64,000 nucleotides of DNA from Anthopleura xanthogrammica (GCA_964019055.1 OZ025206.1:8995617-9059616); one strand, 5' to 3'; positions 1 through 12,979 are shown, counted from the first letter of the stretch. Notes: generated from the sequence alone by a model not told the origin. Numbers and translations are program-made.

Positions 1-12
1 AAAGAACCCCAA

Positions 13-270
13 ATGGTTATTCGAGAAAAAGATCCCAAAAAGGTGGCTGCTGGAAAAAAATTAGCGGAATATAATAGGAGAGCCAAACAAGCCTTGCAAG
101 AAAAGGAAGCTTCGGAAAAGAAAGCTTTCGAAAAGAATCCTGATAAGGAAGAAGAAGAGGCTTCGGAAGGAACATGGATACCTGAACTCACCTTCACTAG
201 CATATTATCCATTGCAGGAATAGCGCTAACGGTTGTTGATCTATATTTTAAATGGAAAAAGAGCAACTGA
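13..270 (+). CDS. Small basic protein with C-terminal membrane helix (orphan)
   Basis: An 85-residue ORF starts at the first ATG in the window. Residues 1-55 are highly charged, with a KDPKKVAAGKKLAEYNRR segment and then an E/K-rich stretch. Residues 58-80 form a likely transmembrane helix followed by a basic end (KWKK). I do not recognise a named family. The layout resembles small membrane proteins of large DNA-virus-like or Polinton-like elements in invertebrate genomes, but this is inference from memory. The stop codon TGA at 268-270 already matches satellite sequence, so the C-terminus may have been set by the satellite junction. Upstream sequence is outside the window, so a spliced or longer form cannot be excluded. 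Confidence 0.5.
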   Translation: MVIREKDPKKVAAGKKLAEYNRRAKQALQEKEASEKKAFEKNPDKEEEEASEGTWIPELTFTSILSIAGIALTVVDLYFKWKKSN

Positions 271-3200
271 ATTTTGCTGAGAATTTTCTTTTGCTCCAAA
301 CACGACGTTTTCACTGCTTAAAGCTCATTTTGAACGAGCAAAGCACATTTTGGGTGACCAAAACACTGTTTTGCTGGGAGAAAAAAGCTTTTCGGTCCCA
401 AAAACTGAAAAATGGCCATTTTGGCTCTCAAAACGACGTTTTTCGCTGACGGCATGACCTGTTTGCTGAAACCCCAACTTTTTGCTCATGAAAATACCTC
501 ATGTGATAAAAACACGACTTTTTGGCGAAAAAAAATTCGGTTTTGGCTGAGAAAAGGTGCTTTTTGGTCAAAAAAGGAATTTTTTGTTGAGAAAATTTGA
601 ATTTTGCTGAGAATTTACTTTTGCTCGAAACACGACGTTTTCACTGCTAAAAGTTCATTTTGGGCGAGAAAAGCACATTTTGTGTGACCAAAACACTGTT
701 TTGCAAAAAAAAAAAAAAACCTTTTCAGCCCCAAAAACTGAAAAATGGCCATTTTGGCTCTCCAAACGACGTTTTTTGCTGACGGCATGACCTGTTTGCT
801 GAAATCCCTACTTTTTGCTCATGAAAATACCTCATGTGATAAAAACACGACTTTTTGGCGAAAACAAATTCGGTTTTGGCTGAAAAAAGGTGCTTTTTGG
901 TCAAAAAAGGTGTTTTTTGCTGAGAAAGTTTCAATTTTGCTGAGAATTTTCTTTTCCTCGAAACACGATGTTTTCACTGCTAAAAGCTCATTTTGGGCGA
1001 GAAAAGCACATTTTGCATGACCAAAACACTGTTTTGCTGGGGAAAAAAAGCTTTTCGGTCCCAAAAAATGAAAAATGCCCATTTTGGCTCTCAAAACGAC
1101 GTTTTTCGCTGACGGCATGACCTGTTTACTGAAACCCCCACTTTTTGCTCATAAAAATACCTCATGTGATAAAAACACGACTTTTTTGCGAAAAAAAATT
1201 GGGTTTTGGCTGAGAAAAGGTGTTTTTTGGTCAAAAAAAGGTGTTTTTTGCTGAGAATTTTCTTTTTCTCGAAACACGACGTTTTTACTGCTAAAAGTTC
1301 ATTTTGGGCGAGAAAAGCACCTTTGGGGTGACCAAAACACTGTTTTGCTGAAAAAAAGAGCTTTTCAACCCCAAAAACTGAAAAATGGCCATTTTGGCTC
1401 TAAAAACGACGTTTTTCGCTGCTAAGAATTTTCTTTTAATCGAAACACGACGTTTTCACTGCTAAAAGTTCATTTCGGGCGAGAAAAACTCATTTTGGGT
1501 GACCAAAACACTGTTTTCCTGAAAAAAAAAAAAAGCTTTTCGGCCCCAAAAACTGAAAAATGGCCATTTTGGCTCTCAAAACGGCGTTTTTTCCTAACGG
1601 CATGACCTGTTTGCTGAAACCCCCACTTTTTGCTCATGAAAATACCTCATGAGATAAAAACACGACTTTTTGGCGAAAAAAAAATTAGGTTTTGCTGGAA
1701 AAAAAAAAGCTTTTTGGCCCCAAAAACTGAAAAATGGCCATTTTGGCTCTCAAAACGACGTTTTTCGCTGACGGCATGACCTGTTTGCTGAAACCCCCCC
1801 CTTTTTGCTCATGAAAATACCTCATGTGATAAAAACACGACTTTTTGGCGAAAAAAAATGGGGTTTTAGCTGAGAAAAGGTGTTTTTTGATTTAAAAAAG
1901 GTGTTTTTTGCTGCGAAAATTTGAATTTTGCTGAGAATTTTCTTTTCCTCGAAACACGACGTTTTCACTGCTAAAAGTTCATTTTGGGCGAGAAAAGCAC
2001 ATTTTCGGTGACCAAAACACTGTTTTGCTGGAAAAAAAAGCTTTTCCGCCCCAGAAACTGAAAAATTGCCATTTTGGCTCTCAAAACGACGTTTTTCGCT
2101 GACGGCATGACCTGTTTGCTGAAACCCCCACTTTTTGCTCATGAAAATACCTCATGAGATAAAAATACGACTTTTTCGCGACAAAAAATAGGGTTTTGGC
2201 TGACAAAAGGTGCTTTTTGGTCAATAAAGGTGTTTTTGCTGAGAAAATTTGAATTTTGCTGAGAATTTTCTTTTGCTCGAAACACGACGTTTTCACTGCT
2301 AAAAGTTCATTTTGGGCGGGAAAAGCACATTTTCGGTAACCAAAATACTGTTTTGCTGAAAAAAAAGAAGCTTTTTGGCCCTAAAAACTGAAAAATGGCC
2401 ATTTTGGCTCTCAAAACGACGATTTTCGCTCACGGCATGACCTGTTTGCTGAAACCCCAACTTTTTGCTCATGAAAATACCTCATGAGATAAAAACACGA
2501 CTTTTTGGCGAAAGAAAATTGGGTTTTGGATGAGAAAAGGTGCTTTTTGGTCAAAAAAGGTGTTTTTTGCTGAGAAAATTTGAATTTTGCTGAGAATTTT
2601 CTTTTGCTCGAAACACGACGTTTTCAATGCTAAAAGTTCATTTTGGACGAGAAAAGCACATTTTGGGTGACCAAAACATTGTTTTGCTGAAAAAAAAAGC
2701 TTTTCGGCCCCAAAAACTGAAAAATTGCCATTTTGGCTCTCAAAACGACGTTTTTCGCTGACGGCATGACCTGTTCGCTGAAACCCCCACTTTTTGCTCA
2801 TGAAAATACCTCATGAGATAAGAACACGACTTTTTGGCGAAAAAAAATTGGGTTTTCGTCAAAAAAGGTGTTTTTTGCTGAGAAAATTTGAATTTTGCTG
2901 AGAATTTTCTTTTCCTCGAAACACGACGTTTTCACTGCTAAAAGTTGATTTTGGGCGAGAAAAGCACATTTTCGGTGACCAAAACATTGTTTTGCTGGGA
3001 AAAAAAAGCTTTTCGGTCCCAAAAACGGAAAAATGGCCATTTTGGCTCTCAAAACGACGTTTTTCACTGACGGCATGACCTGTTTGCTGAAACCCCCCCT
3101 TTTTTCTCATGAAAATACCTCATGAGATAAAAACACGACTTTTTGGCGAAAAAAAATAGGGTTTTGGCTGAGAAAAGGTGCTTTTTGGTCAAAAAAGGTG

Positions 3201-6200
3201 TTTTTTGCTGAGAAAATTTGAATTTTGCTGAGAATTTTCTTTTGCTCGAAACACGACGTTTTCACTGCTAAAAGTTCATTTTCGGCGAGAAAAGCACATT
3301 TTGGGTGACCAAAACACTGTTTTCCTGAAAAAAAAAGCTTTTCGGCACCAAAAACTGAAAAATGGCCATTTGGGCTCTAAAAACGAAGTTTTTCGCTGAC
3401 GGCATGACCTGTTTGCTGAAACCCCCCCTTTTTGCTCATGAAAATACCTCATGAGATAAAAACACGACTTTTTGGCAAAAAAAATTCGATTTTGGCTGAG
3501 AAAAGGGCATTTTGCTCAAAAAAGGTGTTTTTTGCTGAGAAAATTTGAATTTTGCTGAGAATTTTCGTTTCCTCGAAACACGACGTTTTCACTGCTAAAA
3601 GTTCATTTTGGGCGAGAAAAGCAAATTTTCGGTGACCAAAACACTGTTTTGCTGAAAAAAAAAGCTTTTCCGCCCCAAAAACTGAAAAATTGCCATTTTG
3701 GCTCTCAAAACGACGTTTTTCGCTGACGGCATGACCTGTTCGCTGAAACCCCCACTTTTTGCTCATGAAAATACCTCATGAGATAAGAACACGACTTTTT
3801 GGCGAAAAAAAATTGGGTTTTCGTCAAAAAAGGTGTTTTTTGCTGAGAAAATTTGAATTTTGCTGAGAATTTTCTTTTGCTCGAAACACGACGTTTTCAC
3901 TGCTAAAAGTTGATTTTGGGCGAGAAAAGCACATTTTCGGTGACCAAAACATTGTTTTGCTGGGAAAAAAAAGCTTTTCGGTCCCAAAAACGGAAAAATG
4001 GCCATTTTGGCTCTCAAAACGACGTTTTTCACTGACGGCATGACCTGTTTGCTGAAACCCCCCCTTTTTCTCATGAAAATACCTCATGAGATAAAAACAC
4101 GACTTTTTGGCGAAAAAAAATAGGGTTTTGGCTGAGAAAAGGTGCTTTTTGGTCAAAAAAGGTGTTTTTTGCTGAGAAAATTTGAATTTTGCTGAGAATT
4201 TTCTTTTGCTCGAAACACGACGTTTTCACTGCTAAAAGTTCATTTTCGGCGAGAAAAGCACATTTTGGGTGACCAAACTACTGTTTTCCTGAAAAAAAAA
4301 GCTTTTCGGCACCAAAAACTGAAAAATGGCCATTTGGGCTCTAAAAACGAAGTTTTTCGCTGACGGCATGACCTGTTTGCTGAAACCCCCCCTTTTTGCT
4401 CATGAAAATACCTCATGAGATAAAAACACGACTTTTTGGCAAAAAAAATTCGATTTTGGCTGAGAAAAGGGCATTTTGCTCAAAAAAGGTGTTTTTTGCT
4501 GAGAAAATTTGAATTTTGCTGAGAATTTTCGTTTCCTCGAAACACGACGTTTTCACTGCTAAAAGTTCATTTTGGGCGAGAAAAGCAAATTTTGTGTGAC
4601 CAAAACACTGTTTTGCTGGGGAAAAAAGCTTTTTGGTCCCTAAAACTGAAAAATGGCCATTTTGGCTCTCAAAACGACGTTTTTCGATGACGGCATGACC
4701 TGTTTGCTGAAACCCCCACTTTTTGCTCATGAAAATACCTCATGAGATAAGAACACGACTTTTTGGCGAAAGAAAATTGGGTTTTGGATAAGAAAAGGTG
4801 CTTTTTGGTCAAAAAAGGTGTTTTTTGCTGAGAAAATTTGAATTTTGCTGAGAATTTCCTTTTCCTCGAAACACGACGTTTTCAATGCTAAAAGTTCATT
4901 TTAGGCGAGAAAAGCCCATTTTGGGTGACCAAAACACTGTTTTGCTGAAAAAAAAAGCTTTTCCGCCCCAAAAACTGAAAAATTGCCATTTTGGCTCTCA
5001 AAACGACGTTTTTCGCTGACAGCATGACCTGTTCGCTGAAACCCCCACTTTTTGCTCATGAAAATACCTCATGAGATAAGAACACGACTTTTTGGCGAAA
5101 AAAAATTGGGTTTTGGCTGAGAAAAGGGCATTTTGCTCAAAAAAGGTGTTTTTTGCTGAGAAAATTTGAATTTTGCTGAGAATTTTCGTTTCCTCGAAAC
5201 ACGACGTTTTCACTGCTAAAAGTTCATTTTGGGCGAGAAAAGCAAATTTTGTGTGACCAAAACACTGTTTTGCTGGGGAAAAAAGCTTTTTGGTCCCTAA
5301 AACTGAAAAATGGCCATTTTGGCTCTCAAAACGACGTTTTTCGATGACGGCATGACCTGTTTGCTGAAACCCCCACTTTTTGCTCATGAAAATACCTCAT
5401 GAGATAAGAACACGACTTTTTGGCGAAAGAAAATTGGGTTTTGGATAAGAAAAGGTGCTTTTTGGTCAAAAAAGGTGTTTTTTGCTGAGAAAATTTGAAT
5501 TTTGCTGAGAATTTCCTTTTCCTCGAAACACGACGTTTTCAATGCTAAAAGTTCATTTTAGGCGAGAAAAGCCCATTTTGGGTGACCAAAACACTGTTTT
5601 GCTGAAAAAAAAAGCTTTTCCGCCCCAAAAACTGAAAAATTGCCATTTTGGCTCTCAAAACGACGTTTTTCGCTGACGGCATGACCTGTTCGCTGAAACC
5701 CCCACTTTTTGCTCATGAAAATACCTCATGAGATAAGAACACGACTTTTTGGCGAAAAAAAATTGGGTTTTGGCTGAGAAAAGGGCATTTTGCTCAAAAA
5801 AGGTGTTTTTTGCTGAGAAAATTTGAATTTTGCTGAGAATTTTCGTTTCCTCGAAACACGACGTTTTCACTGCTAAAAGTTCATTTTGGGCGAGAAAAGC
5901 AAATTTTGTGTGACCAAAACACTGTTTTGCTGGGGAAAAAAGCTTTTTGGTCCCTAAAACTGAAAAATGGCCATTTTGGCTCTCAAAACGACGTTTTTCG
6001 ATGACGGCATGACCTGTTTGCTGAAACCCCCACTTTTTGCTCATGAAAATACCTCATGAGATAAGAACACGACTTTTTGGCGAAAGAAAATTGGGTTTTG
6101 GATGAGAAAAGGTGCTTTTTGGTCAAAAAAGGTGTTTTTTGCTGAGAAAATTTGAATTTTGCTGAGAATTTCCTTTTCCTCGAAACACGACGTTTTCAAT

Positions 6201-9200
6201 GCTAAAAGTTCATTTTAGGCGAGAAAAGCACATTTTGGGTGACCAAAACACTGTTTTGCTGAAAAAAAAAGCTTTTCCGCCCCAAAAACTGAAAAATTGC
6301 CATTTTGGCTCTCAAAACGACGTTTTTCGCTGACGGCATGACCTGTTCGCTGAAACCCCCACTTTTTGCTCATGAAAATACCTCATGAGATAAGAACACG
6401 ACTTTTTGGCGAAAAAAAATTGGGTTTTCGTCAAAAAAGGTGTTTTTTGCTGAGAAAATTTGAATTTTGCTGAGAATTTTCTTTTGCTCGAAACACGACG
6501 TTTTCACTGCTAAAAGTTGATTTTGGGCGAGAAAAGCACATTTTGGGTGACCAAAACATTGTTTTGCTGGGAAAAAAAAGCTTTTCGGTCCCAAAAACTG
6601 AAAAATGGCCATTTTGGCTCTCAAAACGACGTTTTTCGATGACGGCATGACCTGTTTGCTGAAACCCCCACTTTTTGCTCATGAAAATACCTCATGAGAT
6701 AAGAACACGACTTTTTGGCGAAAGAAAATTGGGTTTTGGATGAGAAAAGGTGCTTTTTGGTCAAAAAAGGTGTTTTTTGCTGAGAAAATTTGAATTTTGC
6801 TGAGAATTTTCTTTTCCTCGAAACACGACGTTTTCACTGCCAAAACTTCATTTTAGGCGAGAAAAGCACATTTTGGGTGACCAAAACACTGTTTTGCTGA
6901 AAAAAAAAGCTTTTCCGCCCCAAAAACTGAAAAATGGCCATTTGGGCTCTAAAAACGAGGTTTTTCGCTGACGGCATGACCTGTTTGCTGAAACCCCCCC
7001 TTTTTGCTCATGAAAATACCTCATGAGATAAAAACACGACTTTTCGGCAAAAAAAATTCGATTTTGGCTGAGAAAAGGTGCTTTTTGGTCAAAAAAGGTG
7101 TTTTTTGCTGAGAAAATTTGAATTTTGCTGAGAATTTTCGTTTCCTCGAAACACGACGTTTTCACTGCTAAAAGTTCATTTTGGGCGAGAAAAGCACATT
7201 TTCGGTAACCAAAATACTGTTTTGCTGGGAAAAAAAAGCTTTTCGGCCTAAAAATGAAAAATGGCCATTTTGGCTCACAAAACGACGTTTTTCGATGACG
7301 GCATGACCTGTTTGCTGAAACCCCCCCTTTTTGCTCATGAAAATACCTCATGAGATAAGAACACGACTTTTTGGCGACAAAAAATTGGTTTTTGGCTGAG
7401 AAAAGGTGCTTTTTGGTCAAAAAAGGTGTTTTTTGCTGAGAAAATTTGAATTTTGCTGAGAATTTTCTTTTGCTCGAAACACGACGTTTTCACTGCTAAA
7501 AGTTCATTTTGGGCGAGAAAAGCATATTCTGGGTGACCAAAACCCTGTTTTGCTTGAAAACAAAGCTTTTCGGCCGCAAAAACTGAAAAATGGTCGTTTT
7601 GGCTCTCAAAACGACGTTTTTCGCTGACGGCATGACCTGTTTGCTGAAACCCCCTCTTTTTGCTCATGAAAATACCTCATGAGATAAAAACCCGACTTTC
7701 TGGAAGAAAAAAAATAGGGTTTTGGCTGACAAAAGGTGGTATTTGGTCAAAAAAGGTATTTTTGCTGAGAAAATTTGAATTTTGCTGAGAATTTTCTTTT
7801 CCTCGAAACACGACGTTTTCACTGCTAAAAGTTTATTTTGGGCGAGAAAAGCACATTTTCGGTGACCAAAACACTGTTTTGCTGAAAAAAAAGCTTTTCG
7901 GCCTAAAAATGAAAAATGGCCATTTTGGCTTTCAAAACGACGTTTTTCGCTGACGGCATGACCTGTTTGCTGAAACCCCCACTTTTTGCTCATGAAAATA
8001 CCTCATGAGATAAAAACACGACTTTTTGGCGAAAAAAAATGGGGTTTTGGCTGAGAAAAGGTGCTTTTTCGTCAAAAAAAGTGTTTTTTGCTGAGAAAAT
8101 TTGAATTTTGCTGAGAATTTTCTTTTCCTCGAAACACGACGTTTTCAATGCTAAAGTTCATTTTGGGTGAGAAAAGCACATTTTCGGTGACCAAAACACT
8201 GTTTTGCTGGAAAAAAAAAAGCTTTTCGGCCCCAAAAACTGAAAAATGGCCATTTTGGCTCTCAAAACGACGTTTTTCGCTGACGGCATGACCTGTTCGC
8301 TGAAACCCCCACTTTTTGCTCATGAAAACACCTCATGAGATAAGAACACGACTTTTTGGCGAAAAAAAATTGGGTTTTGGCTGAGAAAAGGGCATTTTGC
8401 TGAGAAAATTTGAATTTTCCTGAGAATTTTCTTTTCCTCGAAACACGACGTTTTCACTGCTAAAAGTTCATTTTGGGCGAGAAAAGCACATTTTGGGAGA
8501 CCAAAACACTGTTTTGCTGGGAAAAAAAGCTTTTCGGCCCCAAAAACTGAAAAATGGTTATTTTGGCTCTCAAAACGACGTTTTTTGCTGACGGCATGAC
8601 CTGTTTGCTGAAACCCCAACTTTTTGCTCATGAAAATACCTCATGAGATAAAAACACGACTTTTTGGCGACAAAAAATAGGGTTTTGGCTGAGAAAAAGT
8701 GGTTTTTTGTCAAAAAAGGTGTTTTTTGCTGAGAAAATTTGAATTTTGCTGAGAATTTTCTTTTGCTCGAAACACAACGTTTTCACTGCTAAAAGTTGAT
8801 TTCGGGCGAGAAAAGCACATTTTCGGTGACCAAAACACTGTTTTGCTTGAAAACAAAGCTTTTCGGCCGCAAAAACTGAAAAATGGTCGTTTTGGCTCTC
8901 AAAACGACGTTTTTCGCTGACGGCATGACCTGTTTGCTGAAACCCCCCCTTTTTGTTCATGAAAATACCTCATGAGATAAAAACCCGACTTTTTGGAAGA
9001 AAAAAAATAGGGTTTTGGCTGAGAAAAGGTGCTTTTTGGTCAAAAAAGGTATTTTTGCTGAGAAAATTTGAATTTTGCTGAGAATTTTCTTTTGCTCGAA
9101 GCACGACGTTTTCACTGCTAAAAGTTTATTTTGGGCGAGGAAAGCACATTTTGGGTGACCAAAACACTGTTTTGCTGAGAAAAAAAAGCTTTTCGGCCCA

Positions 9201-10079
9201 AAAATGAAAAATGGCCATTTTGGCTCACAAAACGACGTTTTTCGCTGAGGGCATGACCTGTTTGCTGAAACCCCAACTTTTTGCTCATGAAAATACCTCA
9301 TGAGATAAAAACACGACTTTTTGGCGAAAAAAAATTGGGTTTTGGCTGAGAAAAGGTGCTTTTTGGTCAAAAAAGGTGTTTTTTGCTGAGAAAATTTGAA
9401 TTTTGCTGAGAATTTTCTTTTGCTCGAAACACGACGTTTTCACTGCTAAAAGTTCATTTTGGGCGAGAAAAGCATATTCTGGGTGACCAAAACCCTGTTT
9501 TGCTTGAAAACAAAGCTTTCCGGCCGCAAAAACTGAAAAATGGTCGTTTTGGCTCTCAAAACGACGTTTTTCGCTGACGGCATGACCTGTTTCCTGAAAC
9601 CCCCCTCTTTTTGCTCATGAAAATACCTCATGAGATAAAAACCCGACTTTTTGGAGAAAAAAAAATAGGGTTTTGGCTGAGAAAAGGTGCTTTTTGGTCA
9701 AAAAAGGTATTTTTGCTGAGAAAATTTGAATTTTGCTGAGAATTTTCTTTTGCTCGAAACACGACGTTTTCACTGCTAAAAGTTCATTTTGGGCGAGAAA
9801 AGCACATTTTGGGTGACCAAAACACTCTTTTGCTGGGAAAAAAAGCTTTTCGGCCCCAAAAACTGAAAAATGGCCATTTTGGCTCTCAAAACGACGTTTT
9901 TCGCTGACGGCATGACCTGTTTGCTGAAACCCCCCCTTTTTGCTCATGAAAATACCTCATGAGATAAAAACACGACTTTTTGGCGAAAAAAAATGGGTTT
10001 TGGCTGAGAAAAGGTGCTTTTTGGTCAAAAAAGTTGGTTTTTGCTGAGAAAATTTGAATTTTGCTGAGAATTTTCTTTT
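271..10079. repeat. Tandem satellite array, about 329-bp unit, about 30 copies
   Basis: The marker CATGACCTG recurs at about 448, 781, 1111, 1598, 1771, 2101, 2430, 2760 and onward to 9906, usually 328-330 bp apart, with some 308-bp and irregular steps near the left edge. Each unit is built from short related words around TTTTGCTGAGAA, with alternating A and T tracts. Higher-order repeats are visible: a 657-bp dimer (marker TGTGTGACC at 4593, 5250, 5907) and a 965-bp trimer (2981 against 3946). Most units keep an open minus-strand frame of 83-137 codons. These frames follow the repeat, have no recognisable domain, and are not annotated as genes. The left 1.7 kb is more divergent than the centre, as expected for an array edge. 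Confidence 0.95.
4593..6563. repeat. 657-bp higher-order dimer within the satellite
   Basis: Two diverged 329-bp monomers alternate as a pair. The variant with GGGGAAAAAAGC and GGTCCCTAAAACTG recurs at 4593, 5250 and 5907 with near identity. The partner variant carries GCCCATTTTGGGTG. This is the signature of recent segmental amplification by unequal exchange. Confidence 0.8.
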
Positions 10080-10080
10080 A

Positions 10081-10100
10081 CATACATACATACGTACATA
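10081..10100 (-). repeat. CATA-type 3' tail of the LINE
   Basis: CATACATACATACGTACATA directly abuts the satellite. On the minus strand it reads as a TATG microsatellite after the 3' UTR, a usual 3' end of L2/CR1-like elements. Confidence 0.65.
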
Positions 10101-10236
10101 GTTTATTTAAACACGGTAAATCATCAGTAAAATATATGTACAATAATAAAATAATAATATATAAAGTGATACATATATATGTAAAATCAAATTCGTCTTC
10201 CGTTTTACAAGATTGCCGTGTGGAAATTCAATGCCA

Positions 10237-10784
10237 TTATTCCATAAAGATTTTGTCAAGCTCGTTTTTAAAATGCTTTATGGATTTCGATTTCTTTGCG
10301 CTTTGTGGTAAGTCGTTCCATAAGATACCTCCACTATAGCTGAAGCTGCGCTTTAGATAATCGGTGCGAGGCTTGTGTATAGCAAGTTTCATATCTATAG
10401 ATCTCTAAGGTCATAACTTGTGCTATAATGGTCAAAGATATTACATAAGTACTGGGGAGCTTGACCATTTAAGCACTTAAACATTACCAAAGCTGTTTGT
10501 TTCTTGCGTCTCACTGAGAGTTTGTCCCAGCCTAAAGAATCAAGAAGCGTACAGGATCGAACTTCGTAACTAGCTTTCATGATAACCCTAGCCGCACGAT
10601 TTTGCAGCTTTTGTAGTTTGTCGCATAATTGGCCACATAACCCATCCCATACAGTACTACAATAATCAAAATGGGGGCGAATTAGAGCATTGTAGATCTG
10701 TACAGCAGTAGAGTGAGGGATAAAAGGTCTGACTCTTTTTAGAGCCCCAATAGCTGAGGATACTTTCTTACATAGCTCATACAT
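10237..10784 (-). pseudogene. Non-LTR retrotransposon RT, C-terminal fragment
   Basis: The frame from 10784 encodes the C-terminal region typical of L2/CR1/Jockey-type ORF2: IPHSTAVQIYNALIRPHFDYC, then LQNRAARV and LNGQAPQYL. A stop and small frameshift near 10394 separate it from the last part (WNDLPQSAKKSKSI), which ends at 10237-10239. The catalytic RT core is absent. Downstream on the minus strand lies a short 3' UTR ending in a CATACATACATACG tail at 10081-10100. Position and strand agree with this being the 3' end of the LINE whose ORF1 and endonuclease lie at 15-25 kb, but that is inference. Confidence 0.75.
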
Positions 10785-10842
10785 CTGTAGTTTCTAGAGA
10801 TAGAGAAAAAGTCTTTGCTGACCGCCTAAGATAGAATTCGGG

Positions 10843-11462
10843 TTTAATAATAATAATAATTACACTTATAAAGCGCAAATTAGCATGAAATGTTCATCTC
10901 CGCTGAATACAAAAATAATAAATCATAGTCATAAACGCTATAAAAAGGCTTTCCTATAAAAATATGTCTTCAAGTGTTCTTTAAAAGTAGCTAATGATGT
11001 AATATGCCTAATATTAGATGGTAAAGAGTTCCATTCTACTGGCGCAGCATATGAAAAAGTCCTACCACCAAGAGTAGGTCGAAGCTTAGTCGGTAGAGGT
11101 GCTAATAGAAGCTCATTATTAGACCTAAGATTATAACTAGACTGATTTTTGATAGAAATTAGATCAGATAAATAACTAGGAGCAAGACCGTGGATAGCCT
11201 TAAAAGCGAAAATAAGTATCTTAAAGCGTATTCTAAATCTCACTGGTAGCCAGTGGAGATCAGCTAAGACAGGAGTAATATGCGAAAAGCGCGGGGTCAA
11301 AGACACTAAACGAGCGGCAGCATTCTGTATGCGTTGCAGTTTAGCTATTTGATAACCAGGTAGCCCATAGTATAAGCTATTACAGTAATCTATGCGACAG
11401 GTTATGAAAGCATTGACTAGAGTAGCGCAAGAATGACCCCCTAAAAAACTGGAATAGCTCAA
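10843..11462 (-). pseudogene. 5'-truncated L2/CR1-like LINE copy (RT C-terminus)
   Basis: A 174-codon frame (11462-10938) encodes the RT tail: TCRIDYCNSLYYGLP, LQRIQNAAARLV, LHWLPVRFRIRFKIL and FSYAAPVEWNSLPSNIR, ending in KAFL. It is followed by a short 3' UTR and a TAA/TTA microsatellite at 10843-10860. The RT catalytic core is missing, so this is a typical 5'-truncated, dead insertion. It lies at the 5' break of the neighbouring RT fragment and may mark where the older LINE was interrupted. Confidence 0.85.
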
Positions 11463-12970
11463 GGCATGTCCATTTCGACTCCAGCCATGACTATTTCGAC
11501 TCAGTGGGCCGTTTCAGCCCTACATACAAAAGGGCCATTTCAGTCTTGTATAGGGGTAAAATGACACTTCACGGTAGAGCTGAAATGACTGAGTTGGGAA
11601 CGAATTGAATTGAATTGCGCTCGTGAAACTCGTTATATCTTCGAATCAAAGGAAAATTGAACACGCGCCTCTCGTTGAATTACTGAAGTCGATAAAGGAT
11701 TATGGAGTTCCGCAAAAATTTCTCTTCTTCAGAAGCAAAATTCTTTTGTTCGCACCCAAGATAAAAGAAAGAATTGGTGAGTTTTTGACCTTTTGACTTC
11801 AGTGTACTGATTTTGTACTAATTTTGTACTAATTTTGTACGGGACTTCTAATTCTTTCAGATGCTGATCGCCCGGATGGCGAGGACGTCATGAGAGTGTA
11901 TCAGTGGACTTGTATAAGGATGAAGGCAAAATGAGGCACTATCTGCCTAAATTTAATGAAAATGGTGAGGAAAATATTATACCTTTTCCTTAAAAAGGCT
12001 TAAATTGTGCTATATCTCGGTCCATGAACAAAAACCCTCTCGAATTTCCTAAAACATCTTAGAAAAAAATACGATTTATTCTAACACATATTTTAAACCA
12101 AGCTTGGTCTTCCTGTGGTAGTTCCCAGTCTCCTAGCCACTCAGCATATCACTGAGCATGCGTATAAGTGCTCTGGCTTTGGCGCAAATTCGAACGACGG
12201 TTGAGGGGGTTGATCATGGCCTGAAGGAATATTGCTAAATTAATCGTTTTTAAGGCTTTGAAATTATTCTTTTGTGTGTTGTTATATTGCATATATGTTT
12301 TGTAACCTTCTTTTTATCTTTTGTTTTTATGTTTCAGCCTTCTATGTCCAGCAATACACTCTCGAGCGACTCTCCACCAGAGGACATGCAGTCTCGAGAA
12401 TCCTCTTGTTCTAGTTTATTTACCCCTTAATGGACACCTCAAAGCCATGAAACTGTAAATGTAAGTGAAGTTGTTTTGCCTTAATGAAATTTACCGCATT
12501 TCTCTTTACTGAGTAAGGTTACATAAAGTTCTATTTAAGCTTACTAAATTTAAAAGCGCGCCTAAATAATGCTAACTGAACTCACAAGTTTAAATGCTAG
12601 TAAAAGTTATGTTATTTATTCTTTATGCAGGGAGAAAAGGGGGAAAATCCAGCAGCATTAATGTGCCTTGGGATGTGACCCCGAAAGGTAGAAATTAAAG
12701 GTAAGATGTATTATTGAAGATTTATAACAGTTATAAGCTTAGCTATTTCTTTGTTGCAAAATGGTTAAAATACTAAACTACTCTCAAAGAAGCAACGGAA
12801 AATTGTTTTTTTTAGTTCCACAAAGTTCTCCTGTGTTTTGTTAGAGGCTAAATTTATACAAACTACTCTTGTATTTTATCTCAAAAGTTATAAATTATTC
12901 GAAAATTATGTTGAATATCACTTTGTAAACGAAAACTTACAATGAACCACTACATCTCTTTTGCACCACA
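11463..12970 (+). other. Unidentified segment with intron-like splice signals
   Basis: No long ORF. The left edge has TTTCGACTC/TTTCAGCCC words. Short exon-like pieces are bounded by plausible signals on the plus strand: coding-like sequence to about 11775 before GGTGAG; CTTTCAG at about 11860 followed by ATGCTGATCGCCCGGATGGC; TTTCAG at about 12338; GTAAGTGAAG at about 12460; TATGCAG at about 12630; GGTAAGATG at about 12700. Stops interrupt the frames. It may be a decayed or captured multi-exon gene. I cannot name it. Confidence 0.3.
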
Positions 12971-12979
12971 CTAATAGCA

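Noticed and set aside
725..9947. Dozens of 80-190-codon minus-strand ORFs as separate genes
   Set aside because: They recur with the satellite period, have no domain and differ only as the repeat units differ.
10061..10339. 92-aa plus ORF at the satellite edge
   Set aside because: Antisense to the LINE 3' UTR and tail, low complexity.
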